A DNA stretch of 64,000 nucleotides from Merluccius polli (lineage: Eukaryota; Chordata; Actinopteri; Gadiformes; Merlucciidae), in the NCBI GenBank assembly GCA_030340625.1, contig JAOPHQ010003138.1, positions 186,001 to 250,000 of the forward strand. Direction: 5' to 3'. A model generated the notes under the pieces. That model was given only the letters and a program-made list of their open reading frames with translations. It ran no database searches and was not told where the DNA came from. The position numbers and the translations under genes are program-made. Below, piece after piece: positions 11,006 to 22,911 of this stretch (within the stretch, counting starts at the first letter, position 1; each line of letters opens with the position of its first letter).

Positions 11006-11219
11006 GGTGACTCATCAAATCGGGGCTCCATTGATGCTGGCTTTTTATAGTTGTGGTGCACGCGCTTAACCCTAGGTGGAACTCCTCTGAGTTGATCAAA
11101 TTAACTCAAATCCGCTGTTCTGGAACCGAAAACTCCGAGTTTTCTATCAGTGTAGATCAACTCAGCGTTTAGGATTAGACTCAGAGGTTGTTGAACCTGC
11201 TTTGTGAAACGGACCCCAG

Positions 11220-11491
11220 AGCTACTGCCATTGAAACATTGAAACGTCTCAACTGCATTTGTCATCTTTTGTTTACATAAATGAGTTTGAATGCAAGTCC
11301 TCGTTATGAAGAACCTCTGGATGTATTACATCATTACAGATAGAGGCTGTAGCTCATTGGTAGCAACAGGTTATTTTATCTCCTGAATGAGCCACTGATA
11401 AAGGAGAGCGCACTGCTGATGAGTCTCTAAGATTGGTTAATTAAAGGCAAACAAAATGGGACAATAATATGTTTTATGATTCAGTAACACT
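11220..11491. other. No gene seen
   Basis: AT-rich spacer between two transposons. Confidence 0.6.
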
Positions 11492-11789
11492 GAGGCCCGG
11501 CACCACAAGGGGTCTTAAGGGGGCTTGGCCCCCTCCGATGTCTTTTTTGCCCCCTTTGTTTAAGCTTTATGTATCTATTGAAAATATAAATATAAAAAAT
11601 ATTTAGCGCTCTGCTAGTGCTCTGTTCTTTTGTGAGTCCTCTGTCTTAATAAATTATTTGATTTTGAAACAGTAGCCTTATGTTGTTGTTTAGCCTTTCT
11701 GAGGCCATGGTTAAATAAATGCATTTTATTGCCCCCTCGCAAATGTTAACAGCCCCCTCAGTCACTTCATCCTGGCGCCGCCGGGCCTT
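11492..11789. mobile_element. hAT-type MITE, 298 bp
   Basis: Ends GAGGCCCGGC...GCCGGGCCTT are inverted repeats flanked by the perfect 8-bp duplication GTAACACT (11484-11491 and 11790-11797). Internal GGCCCCCT stretches are also inverted. There is no ORF. Confidence 0.92.
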
Positions 11790-11839
11790 GTAACACTCCA
11801 TCCTCCTTTTCTAGACGCTCCGTTCATCCTCATTGCGGC

Positions 11840-11873
11840 GGTTGCTGCTGCTGATTAGCAGCAGCAACCGTAC
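11840..11873. repeat. Hairpin with GCTGCT stem
   Basis: CGGTTGCTGCTGCTG is followed after a four-base loop by its complement. No poly-T follows, so I do not call it a terminator or RNA gene. 11874-12760 shows no gene. Confidence 0.7.
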
Positions 11874-12763
11874 TCAATGCATGTGAGAGCTTCTCGCAGG
11901 ATATTGAGGTATCTCATTATTTCAGAAAAACAGAGCAGAATTTGTTTTCTCAAGTGAATGCATTACGCTTCTGTGGCAGGGTTAGTCCTCACCACACGCC
12001 ACCTAAGTGGCTTTCCTTGGGGCCCTCCGACACAGGACACGGGTAGATGTTATTCAACATGTTTATTGGAGAGCAGGTGGTATTTGCTGAGCTGATGTTT
12101 AAGCTGCCATGCCAGTGGCTCCTCCTCGAGTGTGTGTGTTGATAGCTGGTTTATCCTGGGTGCCATGATTGCTCATGCACCCCAGGTGTGCAGCCCCACC
12201 CAGCCAGAGTCCAATCAGTCTGACTCCGGCCAGGTGAGGCTGTAAACCAGCCATCAACAACACACACTCCACATACTGTACACCCTCCACAGCTTCCGTA
12301 AAGATGCATGACATAATGTTGTATTTAATAACCAGTACTAAAGTTGTTTCTGCCAGAGTCTTTGTAGACACAGTTCAGCTCAGTGTTGTTCACACAGCTG
12401 AGTACTGGTGCGGGTCCCAGCTGTATTGGTAGTACCGGTGGTGCTGGCAGGTGTTGGAGCTGTTGTAATGGTGATAGTGGTGGTCATAGATACTGTACAA
12501 TATACCTGCAATATACATGTACTTGAGACATTTTACTTTGCTTAAGAGTCACTTACTTTACTTTAGCTACAGCGACATACATTTTTTTTAATGTTGTTGT
12601 TCAGATGCATATGCGTATATTTATAAAGTACATTTCTATTTATGCTGTATTTTGTGTTTATTCTATTTACTTTGATGTTTCTGGCTTGAACTGAGCATCT
12701 GTAACAAATACTTTCCTCTGTGATCAAAAAAGTAATCTGTATCTGTAGATAGTAAATCTTTAT

Positions 12764-13971
12764 TGTGGTTGAAGAAGTACTCTTACTTAAGTAAAAGTAG
12801 TAATACCGCATTGTAAATATACTCTGTTACAAGTAAAAGTCCTGCATTGATATGCAGAATTTATACTAATATACTTAAAGTATCAAAAGTAAAAGTACTC
12901 ATTGTGGCCTATTTCAGAATAATTTGTATTATATTATTGGATTATATTTATTGGTGCATTAATATGTTCATCACTTTAATGTTGCAGCTGGTAAAGGTGG
13001 AGCTCATTTTAATGTATTTATTAGGGGTGGGCGGATCGATATAAATAATCGATACTATCGATGCCAAAGCTGGTATTGGTATCTGATCGATACAATTGTA
13101 ATAGTATCGATAGTTTAATTCAAATGTCTCCTCTACGTTCACTATTCTTTGCTCGTGTCTCCGACTCGCCTATAATCCTGAGCAAACGCTGTTTTCACAT
13201 CTTGAACGAACGCCTTGCTCTTCCTCCCCAAGCCTCCTGCCGCTCTGCTGTGATTCGTTGTCGTGCCGTCACGTGGCTCACTAACGTAACACGTAGAGGA
13301 GCAGCGGAACCCCTAGGGGGGGCTCAGGGAATGTAATTGCACAGCTATGTGTTGGTTTGTTCTTCAGTTATAATTGCGTGCACATTATTTCATTTGCTTT
13401 TAAAAGCAGAAAAAAGGGAGAGATTTTTGTTATTTTTTTGTTATTTTTTTCTTGTTTTAAAAAAGGCTGTAAAGAATTCATTCTACAGTGAATAATAACT
13501 AATAATTTTGTGCACTTCAATACATTAATAAAAAATATGTCCTAAAGAATTTATCATTCATTCATAATGACATACTGTTCTCCCCTACACAAAAGATTTT
13601 TTTTTAAGTAAAAAGTATCGTATCAGTATCGGTATCGGCAATACTGACCCTATAAGTACTTGGTATCGGATCGATACCAAAATTTACAGTATCGCCCACC
13701 ACTAGTATTTATATACTGTATATTTTATATATTACTTTACATACTGCTGGGTAGCTTGTGAATTTCCTCCTGGGAACCATTAAAGCCTTATATAATTTAT
13801 TTATTGATTATATTTTGTATTGTTAATCTGAATCTGCAAGGTAAAGCTGTCAGATAAATGTAGTGGAGTAAAAAGTACAATATTTACCTCTGAGATGTAG
13901 TGGAGTAGAAGTATAAGGTAGCAAAAAAAAAAAAAAAAACTAAAGTACAAGTTATTTTCCAACACTGTATT
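12764..13971. mobile_element. hAT-like element (TGGTGGAAGAAGTAC family), interrupted
   Basis: The left end reads GTGGTTGAAGAAGTACTC and the right end the complement of a GTTGGAAAATAAC-type terminus. The internal sequence (AAGTAAAAGTAGTAATAC, GTAGTGGAGTA) matches, in reverse orientation, the element at 30576-31030. A second hAT at 13022-13704 splits it. Its own target duplication is not evident, so the ends are approximate. Confidence 0.7.
13022..13704. mobile_element. hAT-type non-autonomous element with perfect 8-bp TSD
   Basis: It opens TAGGGGTGGGCGG and closes CGCCCACCACTA. Flanks GTATTTAT (13014-13021 and 13705-13712) are identical. Subterminal ATCGATA/TATCGAT motifs recur many times at both ends, probably transposase-binding sites. 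The 91-residue open frame inside has no domain. Confidence 0.95.
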
Positions 13972-14612
13972 AGTATATCACCAGTTATAAAAGAAAGTGA
14001 ATGAATCAATGGAAGTGTAAAAAGCCTACTTGTTGCCAGTCATTATGATGGTCCTTCAGGTGCTGATGGTAGTACTGGTGGTGATAGTATGAGTAGTAAT
14101 ACCTGGGAAGTATTAGGTATGATATTACTTACTTTTTTTACAAGGTATAGAAGCGAAGAAGGTGAATGTGCCACTTGCTAATGGCAAAAGTTTTTTGTTT
14201 GATTATACCATAGATATATATATTACATACATATATTAGACTGAAATTGATTAATTTACAAGCCTAAAAATGGTTGTTTTTTTTAAAAATTATTTTTGTT
14301 TTGTTTTTTCTACAATTGAAATCATTAAGTGTTAAAATAGGGATAGGACTAGATAAGCATTGCTTCTTCCTATTCCATTTCGGACTGTTGTTATTATTAT
14401 CATTGTTATTATTATTAATTTTTTGTTCTTTGTTTTCTCTTTTAATGGTACGGAATAAAGTTTATTAAAATTTCTACTATTTTTCTTCATGTTCCTTGCT
14501 GGTCATTTTCTCCCATCTTTCATTCTCATTTCTTTTTACTCCTGGTCTTATCCTCTTTCTTTTAGTTTATCCTCTTCCACTGTATAATCTCCATCTCTCT
14601 CCTGCTCTCCTA
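13972..14612. other. No gene seen
   Basis: AT-rich DNA with poly-T and TTATTA tracts. The short frames are low-complexity Leu/Phe runs. Confidence 0.55.
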
Positions 14613-15124
14613 GACTATGTTTGGAACCGCATATTAAAGTACTGCCTACATACTCAATGAGTATGCACTGCATACTGCCTACTAAATGAACGATTAAGTA
14701 TGCTATTACCAGCAGACCGTTCACACTGAAGTATACAGCCAAGTCGATAAAGTCACCCTACAGATTTCCAATGTGTGGTCAGTTTATCTAAATGACGCCT
14801 GTTTGGTAGTTGGCTCCAACATTTTCGGAGATGTGAGGTGACGTCTGAAGAGATGCAATGCATTGTGGGGAAGTTGAGTATGTCCAGTAAGCTCACGCCG
14901 CATACTCAGAAATTCCTGCTAGTCTAGTACACATCCAAGCATTTCTTGCATACACAAAATCCACATACTATGCAGTGAGAACTGCATAGTATGTATACTT
15001 GTATACGGTGTGTATACTTCAGTGTTAACGGTCTGCTGGTAATGGCGTACTTAATCTTTCATTTAGTAGGCAGTATTTGACGTCATACTTGAATACATGT
15101 TAGTATGCGATTCCGAACACAGCC
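14613..15124. mobile_element. MITE with 3-bp TSD, copy 1 (512 bp)
   Basis: TIRs are related to GGCTGTGTTCGGAATCGCAT. The flanks are CTA on both sides (14610-14612, 15125-15127). The body matches copy 2 at 36560-37068 over most of its length, including CCAATGTGTGGTCAGTTTAT and GTGAGGTGACGTCTGAAGAG. Near 14965-14995 this copy has an extra near-perfect hairpin (CATACTATGCAGT and complement) absent from copy 2. A three-base duplication suggests PIF/Harbinger-type ancestry. Confidence 0.9.
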
Positions 15125-15129
15125 CTAGT

Positions 15130-15712
15130 CTCTTCTATTTCTTTCTTCTCTTTATAATCTCTTTAGAATATTGCTTCCTTCCTCCATTCTTCTTCTCTTC
15201 CTCCTCCTGCTTCTCATCTTCATTTTTCTCCTCTTCTACCTTATCCTCCTCTTCCTTTGTCCCATCCTCTCGCTCTCACTCTTTTTCCTCCTCTTTCTCC
15301 TAATTTTCTTCACGCTTCTTGTCATACTTTTTTCATTCCCACCTCATTCCTTCTCTTTGAATTTTCTATTTCCACCTATTCGTCCTCCTTTTGTTTCTAC
15401 CTATCTTTATCCTGGTCTTTCCCCTCCTCCTCTTTATAGTCTTCCTCTTTCTCATCCATTTCTCCTTCAAAGTTCTCCTTCCTCTCAGAATTCCTCTCTT
15501 TTCGACACATTCTCCTTTCCTTCACCCACACCTTATCAGGAGGAAACATCCTGTTGGGGATGCACCCTCTTCTCTCTCCTCCTCCAGTCCACATTCCTTG
15601 TCTTATCCCCTTTCCTACTCCATCACTTCTCCTATCTTCTTCCCTCCTCTCCTTGACTGTCCTCCTTTCTAACATTTGTCTTACCCAAGTTCCCCTCCTC
15701 CCTCTCTTGTCC
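15130..15712. repeat. Polypyrimidine (CT-rich) tract
   Basis: Nearly 600 bases of C/T-rich sequence built from TCCTCC, TTCTT and similar motifs. Long Ser/Leu/Phe-rich frames on + and Arg/Glu-rich frames on - are composition effects. Confidence 0.85.
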
Positions 15713-15901
15713 AGACTCTTGGGTCGTGATGGTGGGGGGTGGATAGGCCTACTGGCAGGGAGCCTAGGCTGGTGTTTCCACATCCACACTGAGACTTGTT
15801 TTGGACATGGGGTCCCGGGTCAGATTGGTTGGCTGAGAAGCTGTCTTCTGAATAATGTTGGTCATAGTCTGACACACTGTAAGAAGAAATTGCAATTGCA
15901 A

Positions 15902-15903
<2 letters not shown>

Positions 15904-15968
<65 letters not shown>

Positions 15969-15970
15969 CA
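15904..15970. repeat. (CT)n(TA)n microsatellite
   Basis: About 23 CT units followed by about 9 TA units, directly abutting the next element. Confidence 0.95.
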
Positions 15971-16617
15971 TAGGGCTGTCAAAATTAGCGCGATAATAAC
16001 GCGTTAACACAATCTTATTTTAATTTGATTAAGAAAAAATGATTAACGCATTAACGCACTCGCGTGATCGCACGCAAGCTCTGTGTTCATCAATCGACTT
16101 ATCAGCCTAAAAAAAAATATGGCGTCGACGGGTGAACTACTGAAGGTATTGTGTGTATAAAATATGCTTTTTAATAAACTATCTGTACACTTACAAAGTT
16201 GTCAGTGCCTCGTTTTATATGTTAAGACCCTCATTATACTACCAAAGAAGTGTCAGGCTATTTCTAGCCTTGTAAGTGCTTTAAAAAAGTGATTTATTTT
16301 TTACCAGGTGAGATGCCCGTAGCAATCAAACGTATAGCAGTTTGTTAGAATCAGCTAAAAACAGCTAACTTAGCTTCTCCTTTAATCACCATGGTAACGT
16401 TGGAACTGGTTCTCATACTAAACATCCCAGAACCAGTTTACACCGGAGTTCTCCTTATTTGGTATGAATGACAATGTGTCATTCCATTTGATTATCTCAT
16501 TTAACTTCAATGGGAGTGAATTTAAAATATAATTTAAAAACTGTGATTAATCTTGAGTTAACTCGCCAATACTATGCGATTAATCAGTTAAAAAATAATA
16601 ATCGTTTGACAGCCCTA
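15971..16617. mobile_element. hAT-type MITE (TAGGGCTGTCAAA family)
   Basis: The ends TAGGGCTGTCAAA...GTTTGACAGCCCTA are inverted repeats. Subterminal GATTAA/TTAATC and GTTAA motifs are repeated in inverse orientation. It inserted in a TA-rich tract, so the 8-bp duplication is blurred. It is 647 bp with no coding sequence. Confidence 0.9.
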
Positions 16618-17690
16618 ATATATATATCTTTCAATTTCATTATAATTCAAAAAAAAATCTTGCTTTTCCGGTGGTTAATGTCTTTCGGTGCACAAATCAG
16701 TGCTGATTTAATATTCTAGCAACAAATATGGTCCTTCACAGTAGGCCTACACACTGCCTATTGCGCTGATTGTGCCAGTGTCTGTCCGTGTTTCGTCACA
16801 CAGACATATGCAAATGCAGGATAGCCTCACGCTAACAGTAGCCAACTATCAAAAAGTTGTTTCTTGTTCTGCTAAGCTCAGAAAATGGCAAAAACAACAG
16901 TCGACAGACTGCTGTTCAGTTGTAGGATCCAAACCCACGGTTTCTGACAGAACCTAGCCTCATTTATGACCCAACACTGTATTATAATTATACTAAGTTT
17001 CCGGGTCACATAAACTGCCAGTAAACCTGATTTCACCCACTTACCTGGGTCGCAATAGGCTTTTGAAGATATACTGATGATCTGCATGCATGTCCTTAGC
17101 TTGCATGCATGTCCTTAGGTTAGCTTGTATGGTTTAAAATTTAAATCCACAAAATATCCGCATCTGTCAATGTTTTGGTGAAGGCTGGTCTCTTCCCTGC
17201 CATCCCAGCTGTTACCATGGCACAAGCCAATTACTTTGTTTTCAAAGATCGAATTGATGTGCCTGCTCGCGTCACTGATATATACCGTGTAGTGATTGAA
17301 CAATTTAATCCAGACTGTTTTGAGAATTGATGCAGAAATCTATGGGTTTTGCGGAAAGATTTAGTAACTTCTAGGCCCTAAGGCTGTGTCATATTAGCAT
17401 ATTCATAGATCCTGGCATACTAAATGAGGGCGAAGATGTGGTGTTACATATAAGCCCTTTTAAGTCCCGTTGGGATTTTTTGGGGTTAAATAAATACTTC
17501 ACAAGTAAGTTTATTGAGCAGAGATTATATTTCAGGATTTCAACCACACCAGGAATGGATCTTTAATTAAACAAAAGAGAAATATATATAAAAAACATTT
17601 ATAATATGTAAGTTATGACAGAAAGTGCATGAAAAGTTTAATCTCAATCTCCTTTACTTTCAGATACATGGACTGACTTGAACATGAACA
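16618..17690. other. No gene seen
   Basis: Unique-looking non-coding DNA. A duplicated GCATGCATGTCCTTAG lies near 17085-17120. Confidence 0.55.
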
Positions 17691-17699
17691 AACACTTAC

Positions 17700-18790
17700 A
17701 AACTGTGGCCATAATATTCTGGCAGCATGGCCACATCTTAGATGAGGGTCTATTTCTAGCATCCCTTTCAGAAAATCCATGAATGCCGTTAAGACATCTT
17801 CTGCTTCCCCTGGATACAACTGAATTCTGAAACGATGTCAATTAAATAAAGCTCAAAGCCACATCTCGAATGGTATTACTGGAATACAGTTATTTGTCAA
17901 CTATTATTTAAAATATCTACCAAAGATGGCCCAAGGGGTTCTCTGTCCTGCTCCATATCTGGCTTGTTGTAAAACTCCTCTGGAGTCTAAAACAACATAT
18001 ATTTAAGATATATTATACTAGTGTAGAGACAACACAGCAACACATTAGCCTGCATTATACTGAATGCATCCACAGAGCTTAAGAGATTAGTGTGTAATGT
18101 GTTACCTCTACAAGGGGAAGTCTGGTGTTAGTTTAAACCATGATTATGAGGTAATTCATCACAGCATCATACAGATGAGCTCCCAAAAACAGGGAGGCAA
18201 TCACACACTCTAGCGGCCAGATGTCGATGGCCTCTGTGATGGGCAGGCCCAAGAGAATATCGGGAGACCTGAAGGGTAATGAGAAATACACAAGTAGTAC
18301 CATCATGTTTCCACAGTATTATATGAGATGCATTAGAACCCTTTGACATTTTCCATGCGTAACATTTACAGTCAAATGTAAACCTACAACAACAGAGGGT
18401 GTGACCAGGCCTTGGTAGAACTCACCTGTATTGCAGGTCCTGTAAGGTTTTGCGGACCTCTAAATTGGAGATGGGGACGGCCAACCCATAGTCAATCAGT
18501 TTGACTTTTAGCGGTTGGTCTCGACAATTATGATGTTGTCTTCTTTTAAATTGCCGTGGATTATTATTAAAAACGATGGCCAACTGCAGTTACTAAGGCA
18601 TAAATAAGGGTAACTGTTTTCCACATTCATAATTAATATCACCAATTGTCATCAGCGCTGTTTACAAATACCCACAATTATTAGAGCTTAAAATATGTAC
18701 CTGCTGAATGAAACTAATTTCCAGAAGGGTAAGAGGTTGGAGATTTCTGGCATCAGCAGAAGCGCCAGCACATTTTGACTGAGGGAGCTA
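17700..18790 (-). pseudogene. HIPK-like protein kinase, multi-exon pseudogene (catalytic domain)
   Basis: Minus-strand blocks read in kinase order. 18701-18790 ends PLTLLEISFIQQ before GTACAT. 18426-about 18590 holds HGNLKEDNIII (the HRDLKxxN loop with His-Gly-Asn in place of Arg/Ala-Asp) and KVKLIDYGLAVP (the DFG loop as DYG), ending QYR before GTGAG. 18139-18268 reads SPDILLGLPITEAIDIW (the APE/DxW region) and CVIASLFLGAHLYD. 17921-17986 holds TPEEFYNKP. 17700-17819 reads FLKGMLEIDPHLR, the helix-H core, before GTAAGT. The layout and the TPEE and ILGLP signatures fit homeodomain-interacting protein kinases, a family greatly expanded in teleosts. A one-base shift between the catalytic and DYG loops, and loss of the catalytic Asp, indicate an inactive copy. 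The N-lobe was not found. Confidence 0.8.
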
Positions 18791-18998
18791 TGAGGGAGCT
18801 GGATTATTTATAGCAGGTGATGGACAAAATATTGTAGCAGTGTGCAGAAACAAAGGACTGGCTTGGAGTTGAATATGGTAGGCTAATGCAGAGCCATCTA
18901 CTTGCTAGATTAATAATTAAAATCCATAACGTACAAAACATTACAAAATGTTTAACATTAGACTATACCAACACGAACAGGCTGTGCTGTTCACATGC

Positions 18999-20709
18999 TC
19001 ACATGAGGCTGCTGCATTTCAATGCCAGCCAATGCACACACTCCCAGATTTCACTCCACGTTTCACCATTGCGTTTCTCATTTAGGGCATCGACAACTGA
19101 ACTTACCAGATCAGTGGCAGATGCCAGCTCCAAATCTTTGGCCTGTAGATGATCAATGAAGATGCTTTCCAGCATAGTGATGTGCAGAACAAACTGTCCA
19201 TCGATCAATCCCCTCAGTGATCTTGCTTTGGTCGCCCTATGAGCATTTGACTCGTTGCTGACATCTGCGAGAAATGCGAGAAACGTCTTCGCTGAAATGG
19301 CAGGGAGTGCTCTTTTGATGGCCCACAATGTATTATACTGACAAGACCATCGTCTAATAACCTTTTTAGTTCAACTGCCTATTTGGTGGGCTCAAGCTCT
19401 CGCTGCTTTTCAATAAACAGCTTGCGTACAACAGAGCCAGAAAAAAAAAGATACAGCATCTGTACTACTGCAAAACATTCTGTGACTGGTTTCACATTAT
19501 GCACACAAGCAACTAAAACCAAGTCTGTGCATGGCAATGAATGTAATGCGTGTGTGGACCTTCTTGGCAAAAGTTTTCCTGGACACCATTGTTGCACCCA
19601 GACATTACTGATGCCCTGTCATAGCACTGTGCAATGCATATTTTATTCTGTTACTCTTCGCTAAAGTCTGTTTAACTGATGAGCAAAGACTGTGCATCTA
19701 GGTCATCTGCTGGAGTGAAGTCCAAGCATTCTTTGTGAATGTCAACATTGCGAAGATAACGCAATACAACAGAGATCTCCTCTTTCTTACTTATGTCCTT
19801 GGTTTCATCAACCATCGAAGCAAAGTGTTCCCCCAACTTCACCTCGTGGCTTACTTCTCCCCTTACCATGTTAGCCATTATTTCAATTCAATTCATTCTG
19901 GATATCGTGGTGCACATATTTTGCATTGCCAGGCCCACTAGCTAACTTCCTTGCCAAAGTACAAAGTAGTCACATTTTCCAAGCAGATTCAACAGTTCCA
20001 TAAAATGTCCTCTGCTGGTGCATTGCTAATTTCTTACTGACTAATTGTTAAAATAAATCGTAGTGACTTAATTACAGCTCACATGTACACCTTGTTCTCC
20101 TGTACAATCTTGGAGTGTCCAACATCAAGTTGTTAAAATCCTTGACCCACTTTTTGCACACACCTTAAATTCAGCACACGCTTCCATAGCTGATCTGTGG
20201 GGGGCACTTGAATTGTGTTGATCCAGTGATGCTGCAGCTTTCCTCCAGTTTTGAAAAGTGAAAGATGAGTGAAGGATTTTTCCATGCGATGATGATGACC
20301 ACCTGACCCACGGTTATAGATTCCAGCACCCATAGCAGAATAATGCATCAACTGAGATTGAGTACTCAAGCCAAGAGTGTTGTTGGAACCAAGAGTTGCT
20401 AAATCCCCTTAATTGAGATCCACATTTTTAAGTCGGGAAAGACTTTATTTCAGGACACCTTGGTCCTTCAGTTGGATCTTGACTTAAGTCCGCTGGACCA
20501 GGTATGTTGCCAGCGACGGCACCGCTAGCAGTGGCAATAGTAGACTTCTCTCCCTGCCCTTCGCTCTCATTTGTATCGTCACTGTTTGATTCTTCCGAAC
20601 CATCCAGCGCCATTTCCACCAAGTCCTCTATTACATCCACCCTTCCTCGCTTTTTCGAGGAAGGGTGGCAAAAGTGAAGCACTCCATAATTCCAACCAAC
20701 TAATTCCAA
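18999..20709 (-). pseudogene. hAT transposase of the TTF zinc finger/DUF4371 type, broken
   Basis: Minus-strand blocks in order: an acidic N-terminal region (20428-20709) ending in a PTEGPRCPEIKSFP-like segment; a TTF-type zinc-finger region with NWRKAAASLDQHNSSAPHRS (about 20130-20250); DUF4371 with SMVDETKDISKKEEISVVLR (19672-19878), which carries a DE-type acidic pair; FAVVQMLYLFFSGSVV (19379-19520); and, after frame changes, RWSCQYNTLWAIKRALPAIS (about 19260-19350), then LRGLIDGQFVLHITMLESIF. The C-terminal hAT dimerisation domain is missing. Stops and at least three frameshifts make it non-functional. Similar proteins are often annotated as ZMYM1-like in fish. The terminal repeats were not located. 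Confidence 0.85.
20637..20668. repeat. Perfect 13-bp hairpin
   Basis: CCACCCTTCCTCG, a six-base loop and its exact complement. It lies inside the N-terminal frame of the hAT remnant. Function unknown. Confidence 0.85.
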
Positions 20710-20809
20710 CTATTTTGTATACCATTACAACAAGTCCGACACACTATAGACCCTTCTACAGTCTACATCATCAGACGATTATCAGACTTTATACATTGAA
20801 TTAAAACTG

Positions 20810-22079
20810 TTTGCAGCATTAATATTACCGGTTGTTGTTTGTTTCGTTGTAAGAATCGATATCCTACCACATGAGATTTTGTTTGCACAACCGGCGGCGT
20901 CTATGGCTTCATTGCAATTATTAAGCATTCCCCCCAAAAATAATTACATCCACTTCTTTCTCTCAAATGAAGGTGGCTGTGTTGAGCTGTAGAGAAGAGC
21001 TGCTCTCAGAAGATCAGACACATCCTCACTTCATTAAAACATAAAAATAAACCCATTATAATCATAAGTTATTATTACACACTGGTAGGATAGACGAGGA
21101 AAACCATGCTTTCAAATTCATAATTGTCGCTGGACTCTGACTGGACTCTGTCTTGTACAGAAACTTGACTCTTAACGGGACATGGTTGTGCTAGTGACTT
21201 GCATGCTCGTAATGTCAATCTGGTGTACACACTAGGTTTGTCCAGCAAATTTGCGTATATATCTGTCCACTGAATATTGGGCCAGTTGCAAATGTCTTCT
21301 ACCTACTTACTAACTGCACACAGACCTGACGAAAATATTTGTAAATGTGTAAATATTGAAAACATTTTGAAACATACATCATTTATACATAATTCTGTGC
21401 ATATTTATATTTTTAAAAAAGACAACCAAATTCAGGGGGTGCTTAGGGGTAGCTAAGACTTTTTCAATCAAGCACCCCCTAGCCCCTCCTTCCCGCCGCC
21501 ACTCAAACTCCACTTCAAACGGCACTTCAAAAACAAGACAGGTGGCCCCTGTTAACAAAGTGCTCATGCCAGCCCGCAATATTGTACTTGTCCGGGCCCA
21601 TAAAGCGGTTTTATTCCAACATTGCATCTGTGAGATGGATACACAAATAAGTTCAAAGAAAGATATTCAACAGTTCATATTGATTTTAAGTACAGGGTTA
21701 GGGTTAAAGAGCAGCAAGAGAATCAGGTATACACATTAACATCAAAAGGCTGAAAGAAATATACTTCTTCCTCAGTGCCAACCATCTCTTCAATCATAAA
21801 CCTTGTAAGTGATGTACCTCAACACAGCACATTTCTTTAGAACCAAAATAATCCATTCAAAGTTTAAAATAACTACATTCGTAGGCTTTCAGCTCTCTTG
21901 TAGTACAATTTATACTATCCAATATTTTTCTAGTCCTAGACCGTGAGCTATGAAATTATGCACATGCAACATTGAGCATCGGATACACTCCAGAGTATAT
22001 TTGCTAAACACCATTATTCAGAGTGCAAAGTAATGTTTAAAAGACAATAGTGAATAATTAATAAATGGAATAACTATTA

Positions 22080-22111
<32 letters not shown>

Positions 22112-22280
22112 AATGTTTATGTCATTAACATATTCGATCAAATATGTACATAGATACATGAATGAAAAATGACAAAAATGATCATCTATTGGAATGTTAA
22201 GTAAAGAAAATTAAATCAACAGCAGGTATGTTCTTAAAAAAAGTTGTGAAAAACGAGTGTAGTTAAAATTAAAGCAGTGA
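20810..22280. other. No gene seen
   Basis: AT-rich. A (TA)n run lies at 22089-22112. 21433-21486 holds AGGGGGTGCTTAGGGG facing its near-complement, possibly a hAT end. No coding evidence. Confidence 0.5.
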
Positions 22281-22560
22281 CACTAAAATGTGTGTGAAAT
22301 CATGTTATAATGCAGCCCCATTTGAAAAAAATAAACAAAATACAGAACTTGAAGTTTCACTTATTTTATTGAAAACAGCACTACAAACCATAATAACGAA
22401 AAACAAAAAGTCAACAAAGAAAACTGCACACATTTCTCATTATGCGAGAAGTAATTTGAAGCTTCTAGCTTCTTCTGTTAATAAGTTATGCCCATTCTTT
22501 TGGGCAGTGTCTATGGGTGTTTTTTTGCCAGGAATTGTCTTTTTTTCCTGCCAATGCATA

Positions 22561-22908
22561 TCACTGAAGATGATATGCATCATGGCAGTTCCTGTCCACA
22601 ATCACAGACAGGGGCACCTGGCATGCCTTGCACAAGAAGGGGGTGCTTTTCTTGCAGATAATGCACTTTCTGTGTCCTGCAGTACCCTTTTTGGACTGGT
22701 CCTGTGTGGGAGAGATTGCAATGGGTGTGTGGTTGTATTGTCTCTCCCCTTGAGAAAAGTCCAGTGGTACTCCCATCAGCTGAGCTGACAGTAGCTCCTG
22801 GAAATCCTGGTGCTTCATGGGAGTATCCTGTGCCACTGCACAAATTTCCCTGTGGAGATCGTAACTGTTTGTAGTGGCGATGTCCACAACGGGTTTTGTA
22901 CCATTACA
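22561..22908 (-). pseudogene. piggyBac (PGBD4-like) transposase, C-terminal fragment
   Basis: The minus-strand frame reads VDIATTNSYDLHREIC, then TPMKHQDFQELLSAQLMG, then a cysteine-rich tail with CIICKKSTPFLCKACQVPLS and a final NCHDAYH. This is the end of the DDE_Tnp_1_7 domain plus the C-terminal zinc-ribbon-like domain of PGBD4-type transposases; the cysteine pairs (CxxC twice) are intact. The catalytic core upstream (higher coordinates) is absent, so only about 110 residues remain. It could be what is left in an internally deleted, non-autonomous element. Confidence 0.85.
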
Positions 22909-22911
22909 TTT

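Larger units (their letters stand above)
8494..11216. mobile_element. PIF/Harbinger transposon, degenerate, with nested insertions
   Basis: Ends GGGTCCGTTTCACAAAGC...GAAACGGACCC form TIRs. The 3-bp duplication CAG lies at 491-493 of the 8-kb block (8491-8493) and at 11217-11219. Inside are remnants of both canonical Harbinger genes: a HARBI1-like transposase on the + strand and a MYB/SANT-like DNA-binding protein on the - strand. A 1.25-kb hAT-like element interrupts the transposase, and repeat-end fragments lie at 8912-9077. It cannot be autonomous now. Confidence 0.9.

Noticed and set aside
13061..13336. A 91-codon frame inside the hAT element
   Set aside because: No transposase motif, and it overlaps subterminal repeats.
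15171..15656. A 161-codon Leu/Ser/Phe-rich frame
   Set aside because: Product of a polypyrimidine tract; overlapping frames are equally open and no domain is present.
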